From Patella vulgata (taxonomy: Eukaryota; Mollusca; Gastropoda; Patellidae): a DNA stretch of 64,000 nucleotides. Below the pieces are notes generated by a model. That model was given only the letters and a program-made list of their open reading frames with translations. It did not search any database and was not told the DNA's origin. Shown piece after piece: positions 35,354-49,593 of this stretch. A program made the position numbers and the translations under genes. Position 1 is the stretch's first letter; the number at the start of each line of letters is the position of its first letter. The stretch spans positions 47,130,702-47,194,701 of the forward strand of contig NC_065881.2 in the NCBI RefSeq assembly GCF_932274485.2, written 5' to 3'.

Positions 35354-38300
35354 CAGGTCAATTGTAAATTAATGGAAAGTCACCTGGGATATATTTTTCA
35401 AAGCTGGCACCCATTGTGATATATTTCCTTTTCTGCAAAAGGGTTAGACGAGGAGGTCGTTGTTATTAGGGAATAATACATGTCCTTATTCTGATGTCCT
35501 GTGTTATGTCCGTTTAACAAACAATCTATATGCCTTATGAGAATTTGATTGCAAAACAGTTCTACGCGTAAATACTAATTATTTCAAATTTGTTTAACAC
35601 AGTTGATTAAACAAGTCAAACAAACTATCAGAACCAAAAGATATCAACCAAACCAAAATTATGATTCAGCATATTATCACGAATATGAATATTTCATTCG
35701 GCACTATCTAGCTATCAAGAAAACATCAAAACTCAAAACTCCTTCATGTGTTAAATTCCATTCCCAAGACGGCCATCTTAAGATAATGTTTTAGAATAAT
35801 TTCGATATTCATAGAAGCTCGATCCATTATTATGAATAAATAATCACTTGTGTAGGAATGGGCGAAAGAGGAGTATGTTCTCTAGAGAAATGAAGCTAAT
35901 GCAACATGCAATAGAACAGTCTATATGTGGGTACTAATTCAAAATACAGCAGGATTAATGACAAGTGTTGATATTAGGAAGGATATGATCTGTTTTATCT
36001 TTAGAATGATGCCATAAATCAAGATATTGATAAATTCATATACATAAAACACAAGAGTAAGTGGGGTTTACGGGGTGATAAAGTCATGGTAAATGAGAAT
36101 TTCCAATAATATCTCAGACTAATGCTAACTGCAGTTCAAAAATGAAAAAAAGCAATCTTGATCAATTGTAATAAAGATAGGCAAAAGATACTATCAAAAA
36201 TACATCAAAAAGTAAGATTCAACCAAATTAAAAATTGAGGTTTTAATCGAATATGATAAAGATATTTTAAATGTCGAGAATTTGAAGATAAAGATCATTT
36301 AGATTTGAACTAACAGATCAGAATGAAAAGATTCAAAATCTATAAGATCTATAAAGCATGGTAACGCATATCCAAATTTTGAAACACCAATTAAGACAAA
36401 ATCAACTTCGAAAAATGTACATTGATAAAATCAAAATATTCTATATGAACACATCCTTACCTTTCCAGCAGAATAATCTATTCGAAATCAAGCTTGTAAT
36501 TCTCTTCTGAAAAAGAACAAAAAAAGCTCAAATGAATTCATCATTATATAAAAATATCCGTTTCTGCACAATTTCGAAAACAGTAATAACTTTATCCAAA
36601 AGTATCTGTGCATGATTGGATATCTCGTTAATGTTGCTTTTTTCCGCCCGATTCATAAGATCGAATTTACATTTACATGTCATGTTATTAGCCCACGAAT
36701 CAAATATCATAGCATTGTGTGAGTTTTAGCAAAAATCAAACACGATAACTTGGGTATTCTTTATAGTGAATCGTGTATATGAATATCATAAATCACCATT
36801 CCATTATAGTTGCACGCCCAAACCACAAAATACTTCCAATATTCCACCAAACTCATAAAAACATCAAATAAATATTTGCTTCTTTAAGCATAAAATAACT
36901 ATGACGTAAGGTCTACATTTAAGCCCCAACAATCAAGGTACATGTACATTCCTCTATAATATGGAGATGGACTGTTTGTATAGGTATCGTAATCCTGATA
37001 TTTACATTCCAAATTATTGGCATTCTTTCACATTTGTGCTCTCTCTCTCTAATCATCAACACCTTGGATACGAGAGGAATCTTAATATTGAAGTTGTCTA
37101 TACGGTAAGGTAGACATAGGAACATAAATAACTCAAGTCTCAATAAACTTTTACATACAGTGTAACACTAAAAGCTGAAGTCATTATGGGAAATCGATAC
37201 CTGGCTTTCGGAAACAAACACCGACTTACTGAGTAACTGGTAGATCCAAACAACTGCTAAAGTACCACGGTCAGTAAGTAAATCATACAAGTGAAATAAA
37301 AATGTCTTAAAATTGAACTATATAATTTGAACTTAATGCTTCTGTGTAGTTGATAACAGATTTATTTACTCTCTTAACATGTAAAATTTAATCAATTTAA
37401 CTTAAAAACATGGATATAAAATTGGCATATTTGAAGTACATTGTAAGTACAGTGTTCATCTTCAAAATGTCTACGCGATCAACTTGCAGGAAATTAAACG
37501 GTGCTTCGCGGATCACAACTAATATAACATCGTTTTTGAAGTCAGCGATAACCATGACAAATAAACCCCTTACCTTGTAAATCCAATAAATATGTCACAA
37601 ATAATAAAACGAAAATGTTAAATTTTCTAGTTACTGATATCAGATGACAATGGTGAACACTGGCAGACTATGACCACACATCAACGCTGGGTTTTATGAT
37701 TGAGGCTAGGGTATGTATTGTATATATCTATATACCTGTCCGTCACGGCTATCTTCCGGCATGTTTAACCCCGCCTTCTGATATACTTATGACAACACTA
37801 TCCTACATGTTTTAACTGTCTAAGTAACCGTGATTGTTGATAGGTGCTGGCATATCAAAATAAATCATTGAATTGCCCACGAACTTAAATATTTGACAGT
37901 TAAGAGCTACTTAAGATAAGCTTTAATCCCCTCTGATCGGAGTCGGAAGATGGCCGTGAATAAACATAAACAATCCAATTGGGGCTGACACGCTACTCCA
38001 CTGTCCGTACATAATTAACCCCCTAAAGAACTCTGGAAAGATTTTATCCTTTATTTTTTTACACGATAACAAAAGTTAGTTACTAATAATACAAAAGATT
38101 GTATACAGCCAATACATTGTTTAAAAAAAAAAAGATTGGCAACACAAAAATGCGATAGTGTAGTTTTTGTGTTGGCCCCGTCTTAATCGTGTTTATTTTA
38201 TCGAATAAAAGTAATTTATTTTATTTCTTATCAAAGTTTTTCACCAGGTTCGATAATGTGAAGAGGTTGAGGGGATTATAGATATTTAATGACGAGGAAA

Positions 38301-38606
38301 ACCAGTGCAGAGTTTATTCGTTGGTATGCAAGCGAAAACGATTAACACTTTGTAGGTTGAATTGGTTTCACATTCCAGGTAATTGATTCTAGCATTACTC
38401 GCATTTACATCGTAAAAGTTATACCACGTTTCTGAAATAACCCAATAACTTACTTATATAACCCATACATATTTGTATGTACCACATTTTTTTAATTTAA
38501 AGAATTCATGCGAAATCGACAACTAAATCATATACCTATAAAAGAATGACTTGGCTTGCATTTTTTCTGAATTCAAGACAGATAGGCGACTTTATTATGC
38601 CATTTT
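35351..38606. other. Non-coding, no feature recognised
   Basis: AT-rich DNA; short open frames show no recognisable domain. Confidence 0.35.
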
Positions 38607-38826
38607 AAAATAAAATGGGTTTTAAGTCCCACTTTTCTGTACCAAACGTGCTAATGAAGACGGGCATGCACAATACAGTGTGCTTTAAGGTAAATTTTGC
38701 CAGGACAGCAATAACATTCTGTCAAAGTTTCTTTTATATATGCGGGACCTAGCCGTTTCGTTCTAGAAACCGTTGCTTGTCAATCCTCCGCCACCCCCGC
38801 CCTGCACCATTGACAAGGGAAAACCA
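38607..38826 (-). mobile_element. Diverged SINE copy (11205 family)
   Basis: The plus strand begins AAATAAAATGGGTTTTAAG, then GCTAATGAAGACGGGCATGC, ACAGTGTGCTTTAAGG, AAATTTTGCCAGGACAGC and, at the far end, GCACCATTGACAAGGGAAAA. These are the blocks of the 11205 copy in the same order, with an internal deletion. No clear target duplication was found. Orientation is minus. Confidence 0.75.
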
Positions 38827-39489
38827 CGCTGAACAAAACTTTTAATTCTCTAAACCAACCAACAGATGTTTTGACATTAAGTACGTAGCATTTAAATCCT
38901 GTTTATCATTGACAATCTGTTAGTGTCTGTAATTAATCAACAATCAAACAAACTTCATCTTCCACACCTGGTACATAATTAAAGACCAATAACTCTTTAC
39001 AAACAATAGGATTATCGCCCTGAAACCCGTGTCAACAACAACACAGATTGGTCATTTGACCTCTAAAAGGCTATAATTTAATCCATAAATTAGTAGAATT
39101 ATTTAATGTTACGCGACATCTCGATCCAGTGTTCAGAATAATGTTATGTTCGAATATTTATGTCATGGAAAGAACTTATGAATATTCATGTTGTAAATAA
39201 ACTGATCCGTATCAAGGTTTTAAAATAAAATTTTATAAAAGCTGTTAATTTTTAACATTTCCTAAAGATGGACCATTCTTGCATTCCATATAATTGTGCC
39301 ATGTATTATTCTCATTGAGTTTCTAAATGCCGCTTAAACATTTACGTAATCATTGTATCATCGTAACAGTCAGCGTGACACATATTCCAGTCTTCTCGGG
39401 TGTAACTAATTTACACGTGTAGCATGAAATATCTGGGGCGTCTTTCAGGCACAGTTTTAATCGTTGCTGTGAAAAAACAAGTACCAAGG
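38827..39489. other. Non-coding, no feature recognised
   Basis: AT-rich DNA without recognisable structure. Confidence 0.35.
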
Positions 39490-39735
39490 TACTATGGACC
39501 AGGAGCATGACGACATGGCAGCCATCTTAGAATCGTGACGTCATATCAAAAATGGAATTACGGCAATCGATAAGAATTGTCCCAGGAACAGGAATGCCAA
39601 ATTTCATTTCGATTGTACATGAATTAGCGGAGCCTTAGGTTGTTTTGAAGAGCGTCGCCCCCAAGAACAAGAGGAGTATCGCATGGGGACATGTTCCCGG
39701 CCCAAAAATACCACCCTCGACCCCAATACACGTAT
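39490..39735. repeat. Possible interspersed repeat
   Basis: Blocks such as CATGGCAGCCATCTTAGAAT, GTGACGTCATATCAAAAATG and GCCAAATTTCATTTCGATTG are out of step with the AT-rich surroundings. They resemble phrases I associate with mollusc interspersed repeats of the 'atgccaaatttca...' kind. There is no second copy in the window, so this is a suggestion only. Confidence 0.35.
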
Positions 39736-41366
39736 ACACACTGACATTGAACAACATTTCATTAAATTTGATTAGATTTGTTATTCACCTGGATCATTCA
39801 TAACATTTTATTATATTTGCAAGTAACATGACGACATCGAATGTATTGTGTAAATTTAACTACTGGGAGTGATGATACAATGGTATCATAGTTTACAATC
39901 TAACAATCTAATGATAACTACATGTATATGAAAAATCGATATCTAAAGTGCAATTTCTAGCTAATTTATATTACGTACTAAACATAATACTTCTAATATA
40001 GAAATGACATATATATTATATTGAAAACATGTTTCATTTCAATTTAGATTATTACTGACTCCAATTTTATGTGTGAGTTTGATAAGAACTTATTTGCAAT
40101 ACAAATTAAAGCAATATGTTACCACCTTAATTAAAATTCAGAATACTCAAACTGTTGAATAACGTTTTGTACCTGTTCATGCATAAGGTTATTGTTATAT
40201 TTTTTTATCTGTTTTTTTTTTCACAAAGATAAAATGGCACACATCGATATCCGTTCCGTTCGATAGTTTTCGATATCAACTTTGGCAACTGCTTGCAAAT
40301 CGGCACATGTTGACGAACTGTGTTGACCCATGACCCCGACTTAACCCCTTGTCGACACTGACCGGATGTGCGTTGATTAGAAAAATAGCTGTACAAGATG
40401 CTATCGCGTATATAAAAGGAAATGCAGATATATCTATCTTCTGTACAGGAAAATGAACTATATATTATACACCAAGTCAATTTAACAATAGAGTCTTTTG
40501 TACCTGTCACTCAAGAACACGTCATTTTTGATCTGTCAAGATGAAAATAATGCATTTAGATTTATACTGGTAGGTATAATGAATTTAGAAGGTAATGTTT
40601 GCGATATAAGCATAGTTTTACTAGATTAAATATCAGGTCTACTGCCAAAACATATCTTTTTATTTATATGGTGTTATTCATTGTTAAGCATATAAGTACT
40701 TATCTTCAGGTATAGTTACACATTTTCTACGTGGGTTTTAAAGAGCAATGTAAATATTTGTATTAAACAGTTTGAATATTACATGCTCAGTTATTACATT
40801 TATCGCCGTCTATTACATGTGTGTTAACATTAGTTCAATGTACGCTTATGAAATAGTGTTTGGGTAAATTTTGATGACAAACTATTACTGCAAATCCACC
40901 CAAAGAAAAGGACTAGCTGGCATTGTTATATTTTATCTAGTGAAGTGCAGGTACAATGTATGATACACATATGTATTTGATTTTGTCAATGGTGAAAGAA
41001 TACTATTAAATGATTATGTTCCACATTTCTATCAGTTAATGCCAATGGTAAAAGAAGATAAAGATATCAATGCCAAATATGCTGAATCTATCTGAACACA
41101 GAAGTTAGACACATCTGAAAATCGATCTTTACATAAATGTTTATATCCGACGTATAATATAACGTCCTTACCATTCAATTCGCTTTGCTGCACACAATAA
41201 TTTTTAATGATCCATAAAACTGACAATTGATTAAATATTAAATTCATTTATTATTGCTTCTATTTTCTGATTCGAGTGTAAATATATAGGTTTTCATACT
41301 CTTTAAAGATAGCTAATAATTTATGTCATACATTTGTATTTCCAATACATTTGATACGATAATATG
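39736..41366. other. Non-coding, no feature recognised
   Basis: AT-rich DNA; a 101-codon minus-strand frame at 40205-40510 has no recognisable domain. Confidence 0.35.
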
Positions 41367-41672
41367 CATTTTTGCGAGGCGAGAGAGAGAGAGAGAAATG
41401 GGGTTTAACGTCCACTCGACACAAACTAGGTCATTTCGGGACCACCATATGGTTTAATTTTATTTCAATAATTCGCTTGCGCGTAGGGGTCTTTAGCAGT
41501 GGGAGGAAACCTGAGGACCCGAGGAAAACCCACGAGGTTGGACAGGCGACCCTACTCCTTGTCACGTACAGCCGGGGATTCGAAACCACGCCAGTTGACT
41601 CAATGACAGGCCTTATGATACAGCACGCACGTGCTAACCATTCGGCCATCCAACCCCCCATTTTTGCGAGGC
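41367..41672 (-). mobile_element. MetaSINE-like SINE copy with perfect target-site duplications
   Basis: The element at 41381-41658 is flanked by perfect 14-bp copies of CATTTTTGCGAGGC. On the minus strand it begins GGGGGGTTGGATGGCCGAAT, a tRNA-derived box A region, followed by box B GGTTTCGAATCCC. The conserved core contains GTGGGTTTTCCTCGGG-type and TTTCCTCCCACTGC blocks, and the end is GGACGTTAAACCCCAT plus (CT)n. The core is what I remember as the Meta-domain of MetaSINEs. It is full length and looks recent. Confidence 0.88.
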
Positions 41673-43544
41673 TGTGGCGTTTCGGATTTGACAGGTCATA
41701 GAACATGCAATCTTTAAAATCGGAAATAGCTTTTTTTTTATGATATTTAACAATAATGTAAAAGACAACAAAGTGCCTTTCCTTTATAATGAGAGGTAAA
41801 AGAAATATTAAAACAACAAATCTATTTATTTCTAATATTGACGTAAAATGTCATCATCAATCATTTCTTTTTGATGTTTCTAGATAGATAGGAATATATA
41901 TATACAATATAAATAGGACAAGAAGAACATAAAAAACATTTATACAAGTCAAGAAGATGTATGGCTATTTTGCATTCGTATCGATCCAGTCTTTCTTTTT
42001 TAAACCGAAGTGTATAAGCCAGACCATGAACATATTAAACTGAACAAAAATGGACTCATTGTTGCCATTTATAGGTTTGTTATTTCTCTTACAATAGATA
42101 CTTGAAAAAGACTAATTAGCAGAGCGTAAAACATCAATATACATTGGGTTTTATGGAAATTATATTCTTGACGTAATAGTTTTAATACCAAAGGACATTC
42201 CAAAAATATAGCATCATCATCATAAAGAAATACATTTTATTAGATAAAACGGTGATTATATCGAACAAGGATAATTCTGCACCAAAGCATTAGTTTAGAC
42301 ATTGTCAAGTTCATAATATATTACTTACGCGTATTTTCAATTCTTGTAATGTATGTTTACTATATTCTGGCAACACTGCATGTTTTCATACTTTTTGTAA
42401 GCGGTAATATTTGAACGATTTACAAGGATATGTTGATGAGGAATGCATAACCATACAACCGGTTGTACAAGTATAATTTGTTTGAACTAAATATATCTGC
42501 AGTAACATAACATTTACACATGTACACATCGTAATTTACACATTCAATGATGCCAAATAGAACAAAACAGAAACTTGTTTCAGGTAATGTTATAACCACG
42601 TTATGTTATTCCATATTCCTAACAATCTGTACATACGCACTTCAGTAATCTATATTCATAATCAATATAAAATAGGCCCCATTCATTCTCCTTGTTGAAT
42701 CCCTATAACACAATAAAGTACGAATTTTACCTGTTAGCTCTTGTGCTTTGAGTATGTGCCTCTTCGAATTTAAAAATACCCTGACTTAATCAAAGTACAG
42801 ATTTGGGTCACCATGTATGAATGACATGAGCAACACAATGTCGACAAGACTCAATATTACGAGTTGTATTATAATAGGAACACGTCTCTTTACAAATTCC
42901 AACAAAGAAGACTGGTTAGAGCTGTATCTTGAATGTCTTCTGCGCTCAATATCATCCGCGGCTATTCGTCCTCAACCCTTGTATAATGATTTCTATTAAG
43001 TTGAAAAATCTATACAACCTAATGCCGTGAGGAATATGTTAAAGCAGTCGTTCTTTAAATTCAATTTTTTCAAGTTTCAAAAGCGGGTGAAAATAAAGTA
43101 GGATGAAATTAGCTAATATTGGACATCAAAGTGTTTTACAACCTATCCAATTTATGTAAGAAAAACATAGATAAATGTTAAGAAAAACATTCCGACTTTT
43201 GTAACAGACGGTTGTTTGTCTAACTTTGAAAGGCAAATATCCACAAGCTACCATTATATAAGATCTATAAGCAATATTTGTACAAAACATCCAATTAAAA
43301 TAACTTCAATATTATACCAAAATAAATAAAATGTTGTCACGAGGAATATAGTTATACTAGTATTTTCATTTGAAATAAGATGGCACTGACAATTGTAATT
43401 TCAAAATGTGTAAAGGCATACTATATATTTATCTTATTTTTCAGAATATGGATACACAAAAGATCAAAGAAGGACCCGTTTCTGCATTTATTGTTATTTA
43501 TATCAATATAATATATTATCGAACTATTTACACAAGGTTTACTA
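41673..43544. other. Non-coding, no feature recognised
   Basis: AT-rich DNA with no coding or repeat signal noticed. Confidence 0.35.
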
Positions 43545-43817
43545 ATTTTAAAAGGGGGGTTGGATGGCCGAATGGTTAGCACGTGCGCGCGCTGTATCAT
43601 ACGGCCTGCCATTGAGTCAGCTGGCGTGGTTTCGAATCCCTAGTTGTACGTGACAAGGAGTAGGGTTGCCTGTCCAACCTCGTGGGTTTTCTCCGGGTCG
43701 GTCCTCCGGTTTCCTCCCACTGCTAAAGACCCCTACGCGCAAGCGAATTATTGAAATGAAATTAAACCATATGTTAGTCCCGAAATGACCTAGTTTGTGT
43801 CGAGTGGACGTTAAACC

Positions 43818-43857
<40 letters not shown>

Positions 43858-43861
43858 AAAA
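43545..43861 (+). mobile_element. MetaSINE-like SINE copy, full length
   Basis: The element at 43554-43852 lies between perfect 9-bp copies of ATTTTAAAA. Box A TGGCCGAATGG is at 43565-43575 and box B GGTTTCGAATCCC at 43628-43640. The long spacing and the GGCCGAATGGTTAGC sequence suggest a tRNA-Ser or tRNA-Leu origin. It has the same core as the copies at 41381 and 46284, and ends GGACGTTAAACCTCAT followed by a (CT)n run to 43852. Confidence 0.9.
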
Positions 43862-43949
43862 AACATATTTTGTATATAAAAAAAAGGCATGAATTGTGTT
43901 TCTGTTCGTAGATCGATTGGTGGATAGTACCACAAATCTATTTAGTCCA

Positions 43950-44312
43950 GGGAACCGCGATGGCTTAGTAAAGTTAATCGAGATTTTCGGTCGTGGTCAG
44001 TGGTGCAGGACGGAGGTCCTGTCAAGGGACAGCGTATAGTCGTTCAGATTGGCCTATTATTGATAATCTGTACATTTCATCTCCTTCTAATGACTATTTT
44101 ACAATATTGTTTCATATCCGACCTTTGTTACCATTCAACCAGATTTTGTTTGGCTACTGTTGTCTCCACATATCAGTTTTGGCCTTGCAGCTAATGGATG
44201 TCGTGTACAGGGCATGGCATCTACCGTTTTGCTAATTGGACAGCTTTCTTGCAGACATAAATTCTCAGAAGGGGGAAAAAGTCACAGACTAATGATAGAC
44301 GTTAAATGACAA
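43950..44312 (+). mobile_element. SINE copy with tRNA-like head and AGACGTTAAA tail
   Basis: It starts with CGCGATGGCTTAGTAAAG (box-A-like) and CAGTGGTGCAGGACGGAGG, the block seen in reverse at 11660-11680. It ends at about 44290-44312 with AGACGTTAAATGACAAAACA and an A-rich tail. The middle matches no other copy here, so it may be a chimeric or different subfamily. No clear target duplication was found. Confidence 0.55.
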
Positions 44313-46272
44313 AACAAATATAATATTCATTTGAACATTCTTTTTTTTTCGTTCAAATTTATTTATAAAATAAAAAAGAGAACCGCAACTTAAATAAATT
44401 CAATATTGGTAAAACACACATTAAAGGAAATGAAATGGCTAAGACTTTCTAGCAATACGATTTACTTAAATTCACATTGCATACAAGCGAAAACAAATCT
44501 ATACCCGGCCTGAGTACACACTAAAAATAGTTGATTCTTGGCCAAAAACATCCCACACGAGTAAAACGTTTTAAATTGACGACGCAACATCAGTGTCATA
44601 TATTAAATATTGTCGAACTCAGCCACGTAACATGTCAGACGGTGAAATTATAGTCGCAACTTTACACATAAATAACCCTTTAACCATGAGTCACTGACAT
44701 CAATTATAGATGATGCCATCTTCATAGGCAACCCGAACGTTCATAAACCCGGGAAATTCAATCATAGCCATGAAAAACTAGATCTGCGTCAAATTATTCT
44801 TTTCCAGCTCGTTTTACACAGACGTGAACGCATTTAGTTGAAAAAAGGTAATCTGGAAATTGGAAACTTTATAAAATTGACGATAAATGGTCGAGGCATT
44901 GATATACCGTACAATTCATATCATCGAACAAATCAAATGAAAATCCGATGAAAGTCATTAAATTATCAGCATGAACTAGTACAGGTCGCGCCATGAATAT
45001 TTGTATAGATGCAAAAACTCAGCTCTCCAATATTCAGCAAGTGAACCAAACTAACCGACCGTCATTAAGAAGCTCACATTTTAATAAAAAGAGGAAGAAA
45101 AAGAGAAAAGAAAGTCTCAAGTTACTTGCCAAAGTAGTTGAAACAGGGTTTCTTAAAGAATAAAAAGGCGCACCCCGCTTCGTGTAATATTATTAAAGGA
45201 AAATACATAAAAAATCATAAAATTTGGCTTGACTGAATGGATCTTCAATGACTGTAGACATTGGAATGCCTTTTCCATACAATAGCTAGGCGAAAGGCAA
45301 CATAAACTATTAATCCCAATCCCAAGGGCATAATGTTTATGCAAATATTTAGAAGAAAAATTATTTGAACTATCAAATTCATGTACTCACGAACTCAACT
45401 GAAGGATTTTCGCACGGTTCAGCTAGTTGTTTCCTCAACATTTCTAAGGTTGACATGAAATTATGTGTGATTAGCATGTCTCTATTGCTCATATTCGACA
45501 TTTATGTATTATTTCTACTGATAATTGAACAAAGTTAATTGCCGTTTTCTGATGTTATCCCACGGAGTTAATAGATTTGATAACAGTTTAATACGTCAAA
45601 TAGTCTCCAATATTTTCCCGATATAATCTTTATGACTCCACCAGGGCAAAACAGTGCCTCTAGCAACACGAACATTATACCTACCAACCAACATTATCTG
45701 TTTAACAACCATACTAAAACAAGATTTTCCGTCAGCGTTAAATATAGATTTACAATATATATATACAGGTGAAATATTGAATTTCCACAGGTAGCACCCA
45801 CGAAATACTACCTTCTATACACGCCCATCGCCGTTACACTACGTACTAAATTAAAATTGTGAATTATTTACAACATACTAAACATGGATATTAACTATTC
45901 TTGGGATGATAATAAAAAAAACAACCCAAAATGTTACACATGACAAATTCGAGTAAATTCGTCACTAAATAACACGAGGAGACTATTTCAGATACCATCC
46001 AAACTTCAGGAATAGTACATAAAAACGGAATAAACTTAAAAAGGCATTAGTTAAGATTAGATAAAGAGCTGACAGTTCTAGCTAATAATAGTTAAAAAAT
46101 AGATAATGAAAAGAGAATATGCTGAAAATTTTAGTCATTTGCTTCACTCTGAACCTAGATATTTTAGGCTTGCCTCGATCGTCATTATTACCGGTGTTAC
46201 AATAATAAACAAAGTCTCGATTATTCCTTGTTGCGGTTAATCACCAATGGCCGTTGAACAGCAGATCGGTTC
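44313..46272. other. Non-coding, no feature recognised
   Basis: AT-rich DNA; nothing supported. Confidence 0.35.
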
Positions 46273-46572
46273 AAATCTAATGAAAGAGAGAGAGAGAAAA
46301 ATGGGGTTTAACGTCCACTCGACACAAACTAGGTCATTTCGGGACTAACATAATAATATGGTTTAATTTTAGTTCAATAATTCGCTTGCGCGTCGGGGTC
46401 TTTAGCAGTGGGGGGAAACCGGAGGACCCGGAGAAAACCCACGAGGTTGGACAGGCGACCCTACTCCTTGTCACGTACAACCGGGGATTCGAAACCACGC
46501 CAGTTGACTCAATAACAAGCCTCATGATACAGCGCGTACGTGCTAACCATTCGACCCCCTTAAGTCTAATGA
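46273..46572 (-). mobile_element. MetaSINE-like SINE copy
   Basis: The element at 46284-46561 is flanked by AAATCTAATGA and AAGTCTAATGA (10 of 11 matching). The plus strand begins GAGAGAGAGAAAAATGGGG and carries the core block GAGGACCCGGAGAAAACCCA, then box B in reverse, then GTGCTAACCATTCGACCCCC. The head is a few bases shorter than in the other two copies. Minus orientation. Confidence 0.85.
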
Positions 46573-49500
46573 GACTCGGACCCATCAGATGGCATCAAGA
46601 GCTGATTTTGGTCTTGTCATGTTAATAAATGTCTAATTAATAGTTTGTATAATAGTTCAGGCCCCAAGAAAGACCTGCAATAGGTAGATCTAGCTCTTGC
46701 ATAATGTATGTTTAAGAGATCTGAATGAGATATATTCTTTGAAATTTGTATATAAAATTAATTCGATAGCCTTATCGATAACTGGTTTTTATAACCATCG
46801 ATATATATTATCGACATTGTAAACACTATCTAAACATCAGACTATGAATTACAAACACCCCTGTATCTATAACACACAGCCCCCGGGAATAATCATTACA
46901 TAATATACATGCATTGTAACATTATACACAACATATACTTATTTATCAGTGTCATCAATATATAATATAACACATGTTGGTAATGCCTTCAAAGAACAGG
47001 TATGTTATATTCATTAACCAAAAAGCATCGTCAGTGATATAGCATACCACGAATATAACGAACCAGATAGGCACTTACTGAACTATATTATTTATTAAAT
47101 TATTAATATAACACGGTTATAGATCAAACACATTGAGTTATGGCGGAATCATACATTACCAATGCCAGAACATAACAAAGCCAAGCCATTAACCTAATAA
47201 ACGACCTAAATTATATTCTCTATAATGTGATGCTCTCAAATATTAATGGGCCATTTTCATAACGAAATATGAATTTTTGATTTTGCTGGAATCATCAATT
47301 AATAATATCGGTCATTAAGCACAGAAACATCACAAAATTCAATAACTCGTGTTATTCTCGGTTATCGTAATGACTTCGGCCATTGATAGATTGGTTCAAT
47401 AAAAAAAGTACGTTTTAAAGAAGCTAAATGGCTATTTTTGGCACCTAGAAATGGATACAAATGGGCCGCAACGCATATAATAATTTATAATGAATGTATA
47501 TAAACAGATTTACATTCAATTGTTTCTGTTTTTACTGTAATTTCTAATCAGTTATGATCGGCAATTGAATTGAATGGGAGTCTTTGGCGTTTGGTTATTC
47601 CAGTCTACACCTGTAGCATTCTCCTGTGGGGTATGTTTAGCCCCGTTCATCAAGTCGCTTTATTACAAAATAGCACTTGAAAGCATTCTGGCACACGATT
47701 CGTATACCAATATGTTCATTTGTCGTAAATATTGGATATCAGAAGCCCGTCTTTTCACGGTAAGATAACAACATCAACGTTAATTTAAATTGGCCAAGAA
47801 GTCGTCTTTGCAAAATGTCGAAGACTGTGGATGATATTGAGTTGGCGACTTGGCTCCTTTAATTGATTTTATGTTATATCCGACATAGGTATGCACAAAA
47901 GTATATATGCAATTTACAAACGGGAAAGGGTAAAAGTAAAACCGCTAAAAATTAAAACTCAGTTAATATAAGTTTATTGTCTATAGAAACGATCAACAAG
48001 AATGCAGAAACTTCGGAAACAATTTTCTGCGAACTTCAGCAATGGCTTTGTCTCGAATTTCTTCAAAATAGTGTTTTAGAACGGCACAGGAATCTAACAA
48101 TAATATTAGAAAAATACAAAGAAACTCCAATTCGTGGCTCAAACGCGAAAAATCAATGTTTTACCGTAATACTTGTATTTGAAAGGTACGATGTTTGTTT
48201 TTCAAACATGGCGATCAATATGGTTCTTGTTTAACTCGTCCAAACGGTGAAAATTGTTCATCTTGTTTACTTTCAACCCAGACTGTATATCCGGGTTAAA
48301 ATATATCCACCATTTTCTAGTTCAGAACATTACATCTTTTAAAGAATTGACAGCGCAAGCATCAGCAAACAGTACAGACATGTGCTGAATTAAGGTATTA
48401 CTGCTAATATGAACAACTTCATAGGGTTAATGCACTGACGAATAACGCATTAAAAATGTCAAGCAGTGCCGAATTCTGTCTCAAATAACTCGTAAAAGTC
48501 TTTCCCGATCTTGAGAAAGAAAGAAAAGGATGACGCGTTTCAATTCTGCTACAAATAAATGCACTTTGAAATCAGAAGTATTAATTTGGTTAGGGTAATT
48601 AAACTTCTTTGATTCTAAATGTCCCATTTTTTTGATCAATATTTCGACATATTTATATGTTCAAAGCACAAAAAACTTAGTGTGCATTCTACTTAAACCT
48701 AAAGTATTATTAGGATACTTTTCAAAAGCGATGTAATAAATATGAGAAGTGCAGTTTGTTTATTTTTCTATTTCTATTTTAAAAAAGTCCGTACTCTGTT
48801 GACAAAAATAGCAATAGGCCAAGCCGATTAACAAATATATATTATTGATAAACAGTACATATACACACTTTTGTTTTAAATAGACACCCATAAATAACTT
48901 GAAAGAGTAATTTTTCCGATTTTATGGTGTTTAAATCAGTGGACAGGATAAAAGTCAACAAAACCGTAAGTGAAAATATTCAAGTCCTTGCTATTATACC
49001 AAATGATCAAACGAATAAACGTCTTAGAATATTTATGTAGAGTAGAACCCACAGGAAAAACGAAATACAACGATTAGCCGAGGTCTTCTTCATATAACAA
49101 ACCCATCCAATTTTAGATATTTGCGTCATGTTTATTGCCGTTAATAACTATTTGCTTTCCATCAAGTCCAACTCAAGGTTTTAAAGATAGCTTTCCGCAA
49201 AAAGACTTGAATCATCTTATCTTCAAATTGTTCAGCTAATGACACATGAAAGAAGATAGAAGACTAACCGCAGGAAGATTCACGGCAGCCCAAATCTTAC
49301 AGGTAACATCAAAGCATTTTTCACCTGGCAGAATGTCCAAGAGGACGAAGAATGCCAACCATCTAGTCTCTTGTGACTTCTCTTATATTATAATACAACG
49401 TGCGATATTTACAATAACAATTTTCAGGCATAACCATTAAAACCGATTTCCTAAATATAAAAGGAAAGATACGATTTTATTGTCAAGTTCCAAAGTTGTA

Positions 49501-49593
49501 AACAAAGCACATGGATGTCGCCCAATCGTAAAACATATGTCTAAAAATATGCCAGCGATGTTATTATTTCAAATCAGTTATTTTGGCAAGTGT
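46573..49593. other. Non-coding, no feature recognised
   Basis: AT-rich DNA with short open frames lacking recognisable domains. Confidence 0.35.

Noticed and set aside
41372-41706. Open frames of about 90-109 codons on both strands, similar to those at 46334-46625
   Set aside because: Their similarity to each other comes from the shared SINE sequence; they are not genes.
43565-43640. A tRNA gene, from clear box A and box B sequences
   Set aside because: It is the head of a SINE with target duplications and a (CT)n tail, repeated at 41.4 and 46.3 kb; it does not stand alone and lacks a tRNA 3' end.
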